From CAZDXJ01 sp050303615 (GTDB taxonomy: Bacteria > Pseudomonadota > Gammaproteobacteria > Methylococcales > Methylomonadaceae): DNA of 64,000 nucleotides. Below are positions 37,097 to 45,245 of the stretch, piece by piece (the first letter of the stretch is position 1; each line of letters opens with the position of its first letter). A program made the translations under genes and the position numbers. Location: positions 40,794 through 104,793 of the forward strand of contig JBNLCC010000061.1 in the NCBI GenBank assembly GCA_050303615.1, given 5' to 3'. The notes beneath the pieces are model-generated. The model worked only from the letters and a program-made list of their open reading frames with translations, had not been told where the DNA came from and ran no database searches.

Positions 37097-38488
37097 TTAA
37101 TTTTGAGAATGGATAAGCAATACTTGCAGGTCTGCGACATTTGTGCCGGTTGCACCGGTAACGAGTAAATCCTTTGATAATTGCAGCGCCGCATTAGAAT
37201 CATTGTTTTCCAATAGCTGTTCCGGATCGGCGTTTGCCGCTATCATTCGATTGACCGAATTCGGGTCGACAATGCCGCCGGCTGCATCGGTTGGGCCGTC
37301 GCGTCCGTCCGTGCCGCCGCTGAGAAATGTCCAGCAGTCCGGCAGGTGGTATTTTTTCGCCGCAATTGCAAATGCCAAAGCCATTTCCTGGTTTCTTCCT
37401 CCGCGGCCGTTGCCTTGCAACGTCACCGTGGTTTCTCCGCCGGAGATAATCGCCAACGGCCGCCTGATGCCTTGTGCAATCTTCTGTTGTACGTAAAGCA
37501 CCAGTTTTTCCGCTTGTTCGCGCGCTTCGCCGCATAACTGATCGCTGTATAACTGCACATGGTAGCCGTAATTGTCGGCTGCCTTCATAACCGCGTTTAC
37601 GCTAATGGCATTGCTTCCGACCAGCGTATAGCCACTACGCTTAAAAATGCTATCACCCGGTTTTGGTGTTTCCGGGATATTTCCCTGCACGCCCATTTGC
37701 AAAAATTCGCGTACCCGTTGCGGTACTTTATCCCAAATGCCGTTCGATAAAAATACAGCGGCCGCCTGCTGAAAGCTGGTGGTGTCCGGTACGGTCGGAC
37801 CACTTGCAATAGCACTCACGTCATCTCCTAACACGTCGGAGAGAATCAATGCATGCAGATCGGCAGGCGCGGCTAATTTGGCTAAACCGCCGCCTTTCAA
37901 TCGGGATAAATGCTTACGTACGCAGTTGATTTGGTCGATGCCGGCACCGCATGACAACAATAATTCGGTAGCTGCAATTTTTTCGTCAAGTGATATCCGG
38001 TCGGCAGGGTAGGGTATCAATGCAGAGCCTCCACCACTTACCAGTGCCAGAACCAATTCATCTTTTTGTGCTTTTTGTACGCGTTCCGCAATAATCTTAG
38101 CACCCTGGAATCCGGCCTGGTCCGGCAAAGGATGGCCGGCACCGATCACCTCAAAATTATCGACCGGGGTGAGATTTTCATAATTGGTAACGGCGATTCC
38201 TTTACCGGCTATTAATTTCTCCGGTATGACTTCCTGTGCGGCTTTGGCCATGCGACAGGCTGCTTTGCCGAAAGCAACCAAGTGCACCGCAGACCATCTA
38301 CCCGGACGTTTTTTACTGGGGTGATTAATATCCAGCAGGATTTCAAGATGATTGGCGCGGGCGAACAGGCAACGCTTAATGGCTTTGTAAGGATCGGCGG
38401 CGTCAATACCGGCCTGGAAGATTTCCCTGGCATGCCGGCGCATGGTCGGAATTACGTCGGCTGAAGCCGCTGTCAAGGTTGCTGTCAT
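37097..38488 (-). CDS. gckA: Glycerate 2-kinase (GckA, MOFRL/DUF4147 type)
   Basis: The 463-residue product is the class of glycerate kinase that makes 2-phosphoglycerate in the serine cycle. The N-terminal DUF4147 domain shows LVAFGKAACRMAKAA (about 69-83), GAGHPLPDQAGFQGA (about 115) and LVSGGGSALIPYPA (about 148-161). The C-terminal MOFRL domain has ISGGETTVTLQGNGRGGRNQE (about 347-366) and FLSGGTDGRDGPTDAAGG (about 388-405). It lies between mtdA (30-base gap) and glyA (25-base gap). Confidence 0.93.
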   Translation of the reverse strand: MTATLTAASADVIPTMRRHAREIFQAGIDAADPYKAIKRCLFARANHLEILLDINHPSKKRPGRWSAVHLVAFGKAACRMAKAAQEVIPEKLIAGKGIAVTNYENLTPVDNFEVIGAGHPLPDQAGFQGAKIIAERVQKAQKDELVLALVSGGGSALIPYPADRISLDEKIAATELLLSCGAGIDQINCVRKHLSRLKGGGLAKLAAPADLHALILSDVLGDDVSAIASGPTVPDTTSFQQAAAVFLSNGIWDKVPQRVREFLQMGVQGNIPETPKPGDSIFKRSGYTLVGSNAISVNAVMKAADNYGYHVQLYSDQLCGEAREQAEKLVLYVQQKIAQGIRRPLAIISGGETTVTLQGNGRGGRNQEMALAFAIAAKKYHLPDCWTFLSGGTDGRDGPTDAAGGIVDPNSVNRMIAANADPEQLLENNDSNAALQLSKDLLVTGATGTNVADLQVLLIHSQN

Positions 38489-38518
38489 ATCAACTGAAAA
38501 TCTGCCAATGCCATTGAT

Positions 38519-39376
38519 TTAAGCCATTTGTTTCGCCAGGGCAAAGATGTTTTCAGCATCGAAAACCTGTGTGTTGCTTTCAAACAGCTTGGCGATGCAG
38601 GCGCGGTGTAAGGCCAGCTTTAACGTTCCGAAACCAATGGCGCCCCAGATAATTTTTCCGTGGCGTTGCGCACCTTTATCCATCATGTCTATGCCTCCGA
38701 TGCCGAGCGGTGGCGTTGCATTTGCGTCGGCCATTATTTCTATCGCTTCGTTGTTTTCCCAATGTTCCGCTTGTAATAATTCCACGCCTGCCGCACCGGC
38801 TGCAAAGACAATCTGGGCATCGGCTATGATTTCACCGCGGCTGTCGTTATCAACAGCTTCAACTGGAGCAAGATCGACGCCGAACCGTTTTCGCATGTCG
38901 CTACAGGCTTGTTTGGCGCGATGCAACTGCCGGGACGTCACATAAACTTCCGCACCTTCCTGGGCAAGCATTACCGCGGCACGCTGTCCAACGGGACCGG
39001 TCCCTGCCAGTACCACGGCTTTTTTGCCTGCCAAGGATATACAGTGTGCCAGTTTGGCCACACCTGCAGCGGCGGTAGTGTTGCTGCCGTTGCTGTCCAG
39101 CATGACCGAGACCTGGAAACCGGGGAAAAAATGTTTTTGCACGGCGGCAAATAGTTCCTGACCGGCAACCATATCGCTGCCGCCGACAAAAACAGCGGTA
39201 TTTTTTTTGTCTTTAGGTGCGCGGGTAAATATCGTCCCTTCAACTAATGGCGCGATATTTTCCGGAGTAAGATTGCCGTGACAGATGACATGATCGGCAC
39301 CGCCGTCATAAGCAACAACCGTATCGAATACCGACGGATGGGCGTCCGTGTCGAATTGGAATAGCAGTTTTTTCAT
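38519..39376 (-). CDS. mtdA: NADP-dependent methylene-H4MPT/methylene-H4folate dehydrogenase MtdA
   Basis: The 285-residue enzyme oxidises or reduces C1 units at the methylene level, linking H4folate formyl units to serine hydroxymethyltransferase. Typical MtdA features: MKKLLFQFDTDAHPSVFD at the start, YDGGADHVICHGNLTPEN (about 24-41), and the Rossmann motif VLAGTGPVGQRAAVMLAQ (about 122-139) with ASRQLH-like VTSRQLHRAKQ for NADP. First gene of the minus-strand unit mtdA-gckA-glyA-ftfL. Confidence 0.95.
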   Translation of the reverse strand: MKKLLFQFDTDAHPSVFDTVVAYDGGADHVICHGNLTPENIAPLVEGTIFTRAPKDKKNTAVFVGGSDMVAGQELFAAVQKHFFPGFQVSVMLDSNGSNTTAAAGVAKLAHCISLAGKKAVVLAGTGPVGQRAAVMLAQEGAEVYVTSRQLHRAKQACSDMRKRFGVDLAPVEAVDNDSRGEIIADAQIVFAAGAAGVELLQAEHWENNEAIEIMADANATPPLGIGGIDMMDKGAQRHGKIIWGAIGFGTLKLALHRACIAKLFESNTQVFDAENIFALAKQMA

Positions 39377-39702
39377 TAATTTACTCGGAACGTTAGCCTA
39401 AATTAACAATTGGAATGTTACAAAATTGACTTATTATACAGTAACCGGGGTTGTTCTCCGTAAACATTATGTTTGCATCGAAGGGCAATTCTTTGATTAT
39501 TGTTTTGTCAAGCGTTTCGGAAACCTGTATTAATTGGTCATCGGATTGCATGATGGTGATGGTTTTAGCTATTATCTCCCACTGTGATTGTGCAGTCTTG
39601 TCTTAATGGGCAGATTATGGGAGGCCGGGTATGCAGCAATCAGATCACTGCTCGACACTTTACTGACTTGAATTTTATTACTAAGAATTATAAGGATCCG
39701 AC
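39377..39702. promoter_or_regulatory. Divergent promoter region between mtdA and mdh
   Basis: This 326-base intergenic region must carry promoters for both arms of the serine-cycle locus. It is AT-rich near 39420-39440. I do not see a clear operator; a LysR-type regulator would be expected to bind such a region but no LysR gene is in the window. Confidence 0.45.
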
Positions 39703-40683
39703 ATGAAAATACCAGTTGATATCGCGGTTACAGGTGCGGCGGGACAAATCAGTTATTCGTTACTGTTTCGCCTGGCTGCAGGCGGGTTTTTAGGCCCCGA
39801 TCAGCCGATCGTTTTGCATTTACTGGAAATACCGCCGGCGATGGATGCATTGCAGGGTGTCGTGATGGAACTCAATGATTGCGCTTTTCCTCTGTTGCAC
39901 CGGATTGAAACAACGGTGGATCCGAACGTAGCATTCTCTAATGTTGATTACGCATTTCTGGTTGGCGCACGACCTCGCGGCGCAGGCATGGAGAGAAGGG
40001 ATTTACTGCAGGTGAATGCCGAGATTTTCTCAGTGCAGGGCCGGGCACTGAATGATGTCGCCAGCAGGGACGTGAAAGTTATGGTTACCGGCAACCCGGC
40101 AAATACCAATGCGTTGATCGCCATAAAAAATGCGCCGGATTTGAAACCTGAGAATTTTACCGCAATGACTATGTTGGATCACAATCGGGCTATCGGTCAG
40201 CTTGCGGAAAAGTGTGGCGTTTTGGCTACGGATATTAAAAACATGATTGTTTGGGGAAACCACTCCGTAACGCAATATCCGGATATACATCACGCAAAAG
40301 TAAAAGGTCAGGAGGCTTTATCGCTGGTCGACCGGAAGTGGTTTACTGATGAATTTATTCCCACCGTTCAGCAGCGCGGAGCCGCCATCATTAAGGCGCG
40401 CGGGCAGTCCAGCGCCGCTTCGGCAGCTAATGCCGCAATCGACCAAATGAAAGCTTGGGTATTTGGCACTGAAAACGGAGATTGGGTGAGTATGGCTGTT
40501 CCCAGCGACGGTAGCTATGGTATTGAAGAAGGCCTGGTCTATTCTTTCCCCGTCCTGGTAACGGACGGACATATCAACATCGTAAGAGGTTTGGCTATCA
40601 ACGATTTCAGCCGGGAAAGAATGCGCATAACTGAGGCTGAATTAAAAGAGGAAAGAGAGGCGGTTCATCATCTTTTAGGATAA
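39703..40683 (+). CDS. mdh: Malate dehydrogenase
   Basis: The 326-residue enzyme interconverts oxaloacetate and malate with NAD(H); in this locus it would supply malate to malate thiokinase. The nucleotide-binding loop is VTGAAGQISYSLLFR (about 9-23). Catalytic blocks: GARPRGAGMERRDLL (about 88-102, substrate arginines), TGNPANTNALIA (about 128) and IVWGNHSVTQYPD (about 183-195, catalytic His). It is of the long cytosolic-type MDH common in proteobacteria. Single gene, with a hairpin terminator after it. Confidence 0.94.
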   Translation: MKIPVDIAVTGAAGQISYSLLFRLAAGGFLGPDQPIVLHLLEIPPAMDALQGVVMELNDCAFPLLHRIETTVDPNVAFSNVDYAFLVGARPRGAGMERRDLLQVNAEIFSVQGRALNDVASRDVKVMVTGNPANTNALIAIKNAPDLKPENFTAMTMLDHNRAIGQLAEKCGVLATDIKNMIVWGNHSVTQYPDIHHAKVKGQEALSLVDRKWFTDEFIPTVQQRGAAIIKARGQSSAASAANAAIDQMKAWVFGTENGDWVSMAVPSDGSYGIEEGLVYSFPVLVTDGHINIVRGLAINDFSRERMRITEAELKEEREAVHHLLG

Positions 40684-40702
40684 GGCAATTCCACATGCAT
40701 AA

Positions 40703-40730
40703 AGGACGGAATTTGTTTCCGTCCTATTAT
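40703..40730. terminator. Bidirectional terminator between mdh and hpr
   Basis: A perfect 9-bp stem AGGACGGAA / TTCCGTCCT (40703-40711 with 40717-40725) with loop TTTGT separates convergent genes. It is followed by ATTATT on the plus side and by TTTATG on the minus side, so it is weak in T-run but well placed for both genes. Confidence 0.65.
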
Positions 40731-40759
40731 TCAAATTGGCGTTGCAAAGCTGCAGGCGG

Positions 40760-41731
40760 TTAAACCACCCTGTCATGCGGCTCTTCTCCGGCAAAATAAG
40801 CGGCGACATTTTCCAGAACACGGTTACCCATTGCAATTCGTGTTTCTTCCGTTGCACTGCCCAGATGAGGCAGTAAAGAAACATTGTCCAGTTCGAGAAA
40901 ACCGGGATCGATATCAGGCTCCCCCTCGAAAACATCCAGGCCTGCACCTGCAATCCAGCCTTCCTGCAAAGCCCTGATCAGCGCCTTGTTGTCGACAACA
41001 TCTCCCCGGGCGGTATTGATCAGATGCGCGGAGGGACGCATCAATTTTAAACGTTGTTCATTGATCAAATGTCGAGTTGCCTCGCCGCCGGGACAGTGCA
41101 GCGTTACAAAGTTTGCCTCCTGCAGGACTTCTTCTATACTGCTGCATTGGGTAGCCTGAAATTGATCGATGACTTGCTGTGCCGGGGGATAAGGATCGGT
41201 AAAGATGATTTTCATACCGAAACCGAAATGAGCCCTGCGTGCTACCGCCTGGGCGATGCGCCCGAAACCGATAAAACCCAAGGTTTTACCGCTGACTTTA
41301 TGACCCAGCATATGGGTAGGGCGCCAGCCGGTCCATTGCCGGTTACGCACGTGCCGCTCGCCTTCCGCTCCACGGCGGGCCGACATTAACAGTAATAGCA
41401 TGGCGATGTCGGCAGTGCAATCCGTTAGCACTTCCGGTGTGTTGGTGACAACCAGTCCTTGTTGCTTCGCCGCGACGATGTCGATATTGTTGAAACCGAC
41501 TCCGAAATTACCGATGATTTTGGTGCGCTTGTTTTCCACTTCAAGAATATCGGCGGTAATGGCGTCGGTGACAGTCGGTAAAAGCGCATCATAATTCTGC
41601 AATGCTTGCTTGAGTTCGTCCGCCGTCAAAGCGACGTCATTATCGTTAAGCGTGGCATCATAGCGAACTTTTAATTGTTCTTCGACTTCTGCCGGCCATC
41701 TGCGAGTAACCAGAACTTTCGGCTTGCTCAT
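40760..41731 (-). CDS. hpr: Hydroxypyruvate reductase / D-glycerate dehydrogenase
   Basis: The 323-residue product is a D-isomer-specific 2-hydroxyacid dehydrogenase. NAD-binding motif GFIGFGRIAQAVARRAH (about 154-170). Catalytic blocks: GVGFNNIDI (about 77), HCPGGEATRHLIN (about 214), NTARGDVVD (about 240) with the substrate Arg, VFEGEPDID with Glu, and LLPHLGSATEETR with the catalytic His (about 287). In the serine cycle it reduces hydroxypyruvate to glycerate. ATG 41731 has GGAGG at the right distance; a TTG two codons upstream is less likely. It follows sgaA by 82 bases. Confidence 0.9.
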   Translation of the reverse strand: MSKPKVLVTRRWPAEVEEQLKVRYDATLNDNDVALTADELKQALQNYDALLPTVTDAITADILEVENKRTKIIGNFGVGFNNIDIVAAKQQGLVVTNTPEVLTDCTADIAMLLLLMSARRGAEGERHVRNRQWTGWRPTHMLGHKVSGKTLGFIGFGRIAQAVARRAHFGFGMKIIFTDPYPPAQQVIDQFQATQCSSIEEVLQEANFVTLHCPGGEATRHLINEQRLKLMRPSAHLINTARGDVVDNKALIRALQEGWIAGAGLDVFEGEPDIDPGFLELDNVSLLPHLGSATEETRIAMGNRVLENVAAYFAGEEPHDRVV

Positions 41732-41813
41732 AGACAATCCTCCAATATGTTAAAGTAGAACCCCCTTTGGCAAGAGGGCTTGAAAAGCGGCAACAGATTC
41801 AATCAAACAACGG

Positions 41814-42980
41814 TTATTGGGCTGTTGTACGGTAATAGTCAATGGCCGCGGCGACTCCGCTGCCCGGTTTAATGTCAATTGCATTATCGATCATTGCCAT
41901 TTCCACACCGGCGATAACGCCAAGCATCGAAACATCGTTCATTGCTCCCAGGTGGCCGATACGGAACACTTTACCGGCAACTTCCGTTAAACCGGCTCCC
42001 AGGGAGATATTGTAGCGGTGGTATGCAGTGTTGATCACGTCCCGTGCATCGATATCTTCCGGTACGACGATGGCGGAAACGGTATCCGACTCGAATCCGG
42101 GTTTTGCACATAATTTCAGGCCCCATGCCGCAACGGCTCTACGAGCGCCTTCGGCAAGACGATGATGCCGCGCATAAACGTGTTCGATGCCTTCTTCAAG
42201 CAGGATGTCCAAAGACTTGCGCAGGCCGTGCAGCATCGGGGTGGAAGGGGTATAGGGGGTATAACCGTCCTTGTTAGTAGCCATTTGATCTCTAAGATCG
42301 AGAAAACATCGCGGAAAAGTTGCCGTTTCAGTGGCTTGCAGTGCTTTTTGGCTGAATGCCAGGATTGCTGCGCCAGCCGGCAGCATAAAGCCTTTTTGCG
42401 AGCCGCTGATGGCGGCATCGATACCCCATTCATCCATGCGAAACTCGATGCTGGCGATGGAGCTGACGCCATCGACAAATAGTAAAGCCGGATGATGTGC
42501 GGCATCCATCGCTTTACGCACGCCGGCGATATCACTGGTAACACCGGTTGCGGTTTCATTGTGCGTGGCTAACACCGCTTTGATTTCATGTTGATTGTCT
42601 TCTTTCAGGCGGGTTTCCAGATCATCCAGCGGAATACCTTCGCCCCAGGGGCGTTCAATTTTTATCACTTCCAGACCGAGGCGCCGCGCCATTTCCGCCC
42701 ACAAATGACTGAATTGGCCGAAACGATAGATGAGCACCTTATCGCCGGGGCTCAGGGTGTTGGTCAACGCCACTTCCCACCCGCCGGTACCGGTGGCGGG
42801 AAAGTAAAATGTCTGGCCGGTTTCTGTTTTGAATATTTTTTTCAGATCCTGCAATATCGGTTTCAGTAAATCAGGAAAAATAGGTGAACGGTGATCCTCC
42901 ATGTCCACGTTCATCGCACTCATGATTTCAGTGGGTACGTTGGTGGGACCTGGAACATATAAATGGTTACGACCTGCCAT
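41814..42980 (-). CDS. sgaA: Serine-glyoxylate aminotransferase
   Basis: The 388-residue class V PLP aminotransferase converts serine and glyoxylate to hydroxypyruvate and glycine. It begins MAGRNHLYVPGPTNVPTEIM, characteristic of Sga proteins. The cofactor region includes FPATGTGGWEVALTN (about 59-73), HNETATGVTSD (about 139) and the PLP lysine in SGSQKGFMLPAG (about 192-203). Located upstream of hpr in the same unit, so two consecutive serine-cycle steps are co-transcribed. Confidence 0.94.
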   Translation of the reverse strand: MAGRNHLYVPGPTNVPTEIMSAMNVDMEDHRSPIFPDLLKPILQDLKKIFKTETGQTFYFPATGTGGWEVALTNTLSPGDKVLIYRFGQFSHLWAEMARRLGLEVIKIERPWGEGIPLDDLETRLKEDNQHEIKAVLATHNETATGVTSDIAGVRKAMDAAHHPALLFVDGVSSIASIEFRMDEWGIDAAISGSQKGFMLPAGAAILAFSQKALQATETATFPRCFLDLRDQMATNKDGYTPYTPSTPMLHGLRKSLDILLEEGIEHVYARHHRLAEGARRAVAAWGLKLCAKPGFESDTVSAIVVPEDIDARDVINTAYHRYNISLGAGLTEVAGKVFRIGHLGAMNDVSMLGVIAGVEMAMIDNAIDIKPGSGVAAAIDYYRTTAQ

Positions 42981-43101
42981 CGGGTTGCCTCGTAGAAATT
43001 AGCTATTGGAATGATTAAATTATAAAGGCTGAATAAGCCGAATAGAAAATTGACGAATCATGCCATATATTATTTGATACGGCAAGCGCGGCATTTTTAA
43101 T

Positions 43102-43139
43102 CGGGAGGTGCGTACTCCCGCAGTACCCGCGTCACGGGT
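43102..43139. repeat. Two tandem hairpins between hupE-like gene and sgaA
   Basis: CGGGAG/CTCCCG (43102-43107 with 43115-43120) and ACCCG/CGGGT (43125-43129 with 43135-43139) stand four bases apart in a 280-base gap. Only weak T- or A-runs flank them. They probably end transcription of the HupE-type operon, which runs toward them on the minus strand. Confidence 0.4.
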
Positions 43140-43260
43140 GCTTTTGGTTAGGGTTAGGCAATGATCGTTTGAAAGTGAAAACGTTCGGCCGACTGCTTGA
43201 CGCTCAACCGAAATTGCATTCTTTGAGGAGACGAATAAACTGGTCGAACCAAGCTGTCTG

Positions 43261-44295
43261 CTAGCTAAACGGGCGGAAACCGATTGCCGACAGTGCCCCC
43301 CAACTTCTCTCGAAAAACCAGAAGGCGGCTAGCGAACCAATGGTGTAAGCCGGAAACAAGCGGATAAATCTGGGCCAGGAGCAAGGCAATTTTTGCAGTA
43401 CTGCCCAACAAACCAAAACGACAGCGACGAATCCCAACTGGCCGAGTTCGATACCGACATTGAACGCAAACAGTGCCAGGGGAATTTCCCCGTCGGGCAG
43501 ACCGACCTCGGCAAGGGCTCCCGCGAATCCAAAGCCGTGCAACAATCCGAACAATCCTGCCACGAGCCATGGGTAATTACGGAGCAGCGTTTTTGGGTTT
43601 GTCCGGGCGAGTTCTACAGCCAGGATATAGATGCTGAGCGCAATTCCCGCTTCGATCGGCGCAGCGGGAAAGTTGACGAAACCAAGCACGGCGAAGGCCA
43701 GCGTAACGCTATGTCCCAGCGTGAAAGCGGTGATGGTCCATACAAGCAATCGGTGGTAGCCGACCAAAAGGGTCAGTCCCATAACAAACAGCAAGTGATC
43801 ATAACCGGTAAGGATATGCTCAATGCCGAGTTCGGTGTAACTAGTGAACACTAAAGATCGGCTCTCCTGTTCGGGAACCGTAAAGGTCGGATAGTCACCG
43901 GTTAGAATATGGCGGAAGGAACGGCCATCCGCAAGTTCCACGCGCAGCAAGACATCCGCTCTGCTCTCTGAAATCCCTTCCGCACCGATCGTTTTGCCGA
44001 ACAGGCCGCCGGGACAGCGGAGTTGCCATGCGGCTTCCATCCCCGTCCCTTTACGGCTTACATCGGGTTTGCCGATGCCGTTGCAATCGCCCGGAAGCAC
44101 AGGTTGGACCCGGCTGCCCATAACCCGAACAAGGGGCTGTTTCCAGCGGACAGCTACCACATCGGTACCGAGTTCCCGAAGTTCCAGCAAAGCAGGGGCA
44201 AACTGATGGGCTCCGGCCGCTAGGGGAAACAATGACCAGACACTCACAACCAATACGAGTCCCAGGAAGCGCCTTACTGTAGTTTTGTGTTTCAT
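43261..44295 (-). CDS. HupE/UreJ family membrane protein
   Basis: The 344-residue product has a signal peptide (cleaved near AGAHQ), a periplasmic beta-rich domain (about 30-150) and a C-terminal membrane region of six to seven spans. The membrane part shows the HupE/UreJ signature: LGIEHILTGYDHLLFVMGL (about 157-175), FTLGHSVTLAFAVLG (about 190-204) and LFGLLHGFGFAGAL (about 252-265), with conserved His and Asp that in related proteins are linked to metal (Ni/Co) transport. The TAATG junction with the PPIase gene indicates coupling. No hydrogenase or urease gene is near. Confidence 0.85.
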   Translation of the reverse strand: MKHKTTVRRFLGLVLVVSVWSLFPLAAGAHQFAPALLELRELGTDVVAVRWKQPLVRVMGSRVQPVLPGDCNGIGKPDVSRKGTGMEAAWQLRCPGGLFGKTIGAEGISESRADVLLRVELADGRSFRHILTGDYPTFTVPEQESRSLVFTSYTELGIEHILTGYDHLLFVMGLTLLVGYHRLLVWTITAFTLGHSVTLAFAVLGFVNFPAAPIEAGIALSIYILAVELARTNPKTLLRNYPWLVAGLFGLLHGFGFAGALAEVGLPDGEIPLALFAFNVGIELGQLGFVAVVLVCWAVLQKLPCSWPRFIRLFPAYTIGSLAAFWFFERSWGALSAIGFRPFS

Positions 44296-45245
44296 TAAGC
44301 GCGCTCCGGCAAGACGATTTCAAATTCCGCCCGCAGTTGTTGTAGCCGCAATGTCAGCCACTCGTCAGCGAGCTTGCTCAACAAGCTCCTCCGTACTTTT
44401 TTTCGTATGTCCCGGAGCGGCGGCACTTGCGGTTGCATTCGTTCCTGAACGTAGACGATATGCAGGCCGTGGCGGGAAGCAATGGGTTCGCTCCAGGTTT
44501 TCTCCGGAAGGGCATTGACGGATTGTGCGAAGCTATAACCGAAACGGCGCACAAAATCCTGCTGGGTGAGTAAAGGTAGAGAGGCGGGTGAGAAGACCGT
44601 ATCTCCAAGAGATGCCGCATCCTTCGGCGAATAGGATCCACTACGCAACTTGTCAGCTAACTCGCGTGCCCGCGCTTCCGTTGCAGCCCCATATTTGAAA
44701 CGGTTTACCGCCACTTGGGTGATACGGGTTCTGGCCGGAGTAAGGAACTGCTCTGGGTTATTGCGTAAGTAATCCTCTAGCATTTCCTCCTGCGGCCGGC
44801 GTATCAGCGCCACCGCCCGAATCACGCGCCGCGCCCCGTCAATCAGAATCCGCCGGACTACAACATCTCCGTGGTGGAGTCCGAGCCTGATGGCGGTTTG
44901 GGCCTGTTTATTTGGAGGTTCATGGGGATTTTCTTCAACAAATGCCGCAATTTGAGCAAGCCGTCTTTCCGCTACCGGTTGTTTGTAGAGTCCCAGACGC
45001 AATGCATATTGGTAAAGTATTTCCTGGTCCACCAGAGTATCGAGCATGCGTTGCTCATCCTCTGCTGTCGGTGGCCGCCCGGCTGCCTGTAAAAATTGGT
45101 TGCGTGCCAGTTCAAAGCGGGATTTAGAGATGATCAGCTGCGGCCGTTCGTGCAACGGGGAATCGCTTTGCTGCTGTGCGGCAACGGCAAAGAGCAGTCC
45201 TCCGATAATCAGGAAATGCAGCGCCGGAGAACGAAGAATTTTCAT
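44295..45245 (-). CDS. Parvulin-type peptidyl-prolyl isomerase
   Basis: The 316-residue product has an N-terminal membrane anchor or signal (LHFLIIGGLLFAVAA), a SurA/PpiC-like helical N-terminal domain (about 35-170) with DTLVDQEILYQYALRLGL, and a C-terminal domain of the PpiC type where SLGDTVFSPASLPLLTQ and SEPIASRHGLHIVYV can be seen. The rotamase core is degenerate compared with PpiC, so chaperone activity is possible. Start chosen at 45245 because it overlaps the upstream DUF3604 stop by ATGA. It may fold the secreted DUF3604 protein. Confidence 0.75.
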   Translation of the reverse strand: MKILRSPALHFLIIGGLLFAVAAQQQSDSPLHERPQLIISKSRFELARNQFLQAAGRPPTAEDEQRMLDTLVDQEILYQYALRLGLYKQPVAERRLAQIAAFVEENPHEPPNKQAQTAIRLGLHHGDVVVRRILIDGARRVIRAVALIRRPQEEMLEDYLRNNPEQFLTPARTRITQVAVNRFKYGAATEARARELADKLRSGSYSPKDAASLGDTVFSPASLPLLTQQDFVRRFGYSFAQSVNALPEKTWSEPIASRHGLHIVYVQERMQPQVPPLRDIRKKVRRSLLSKLADEWLTLRLQQLRAEFEIVLPERA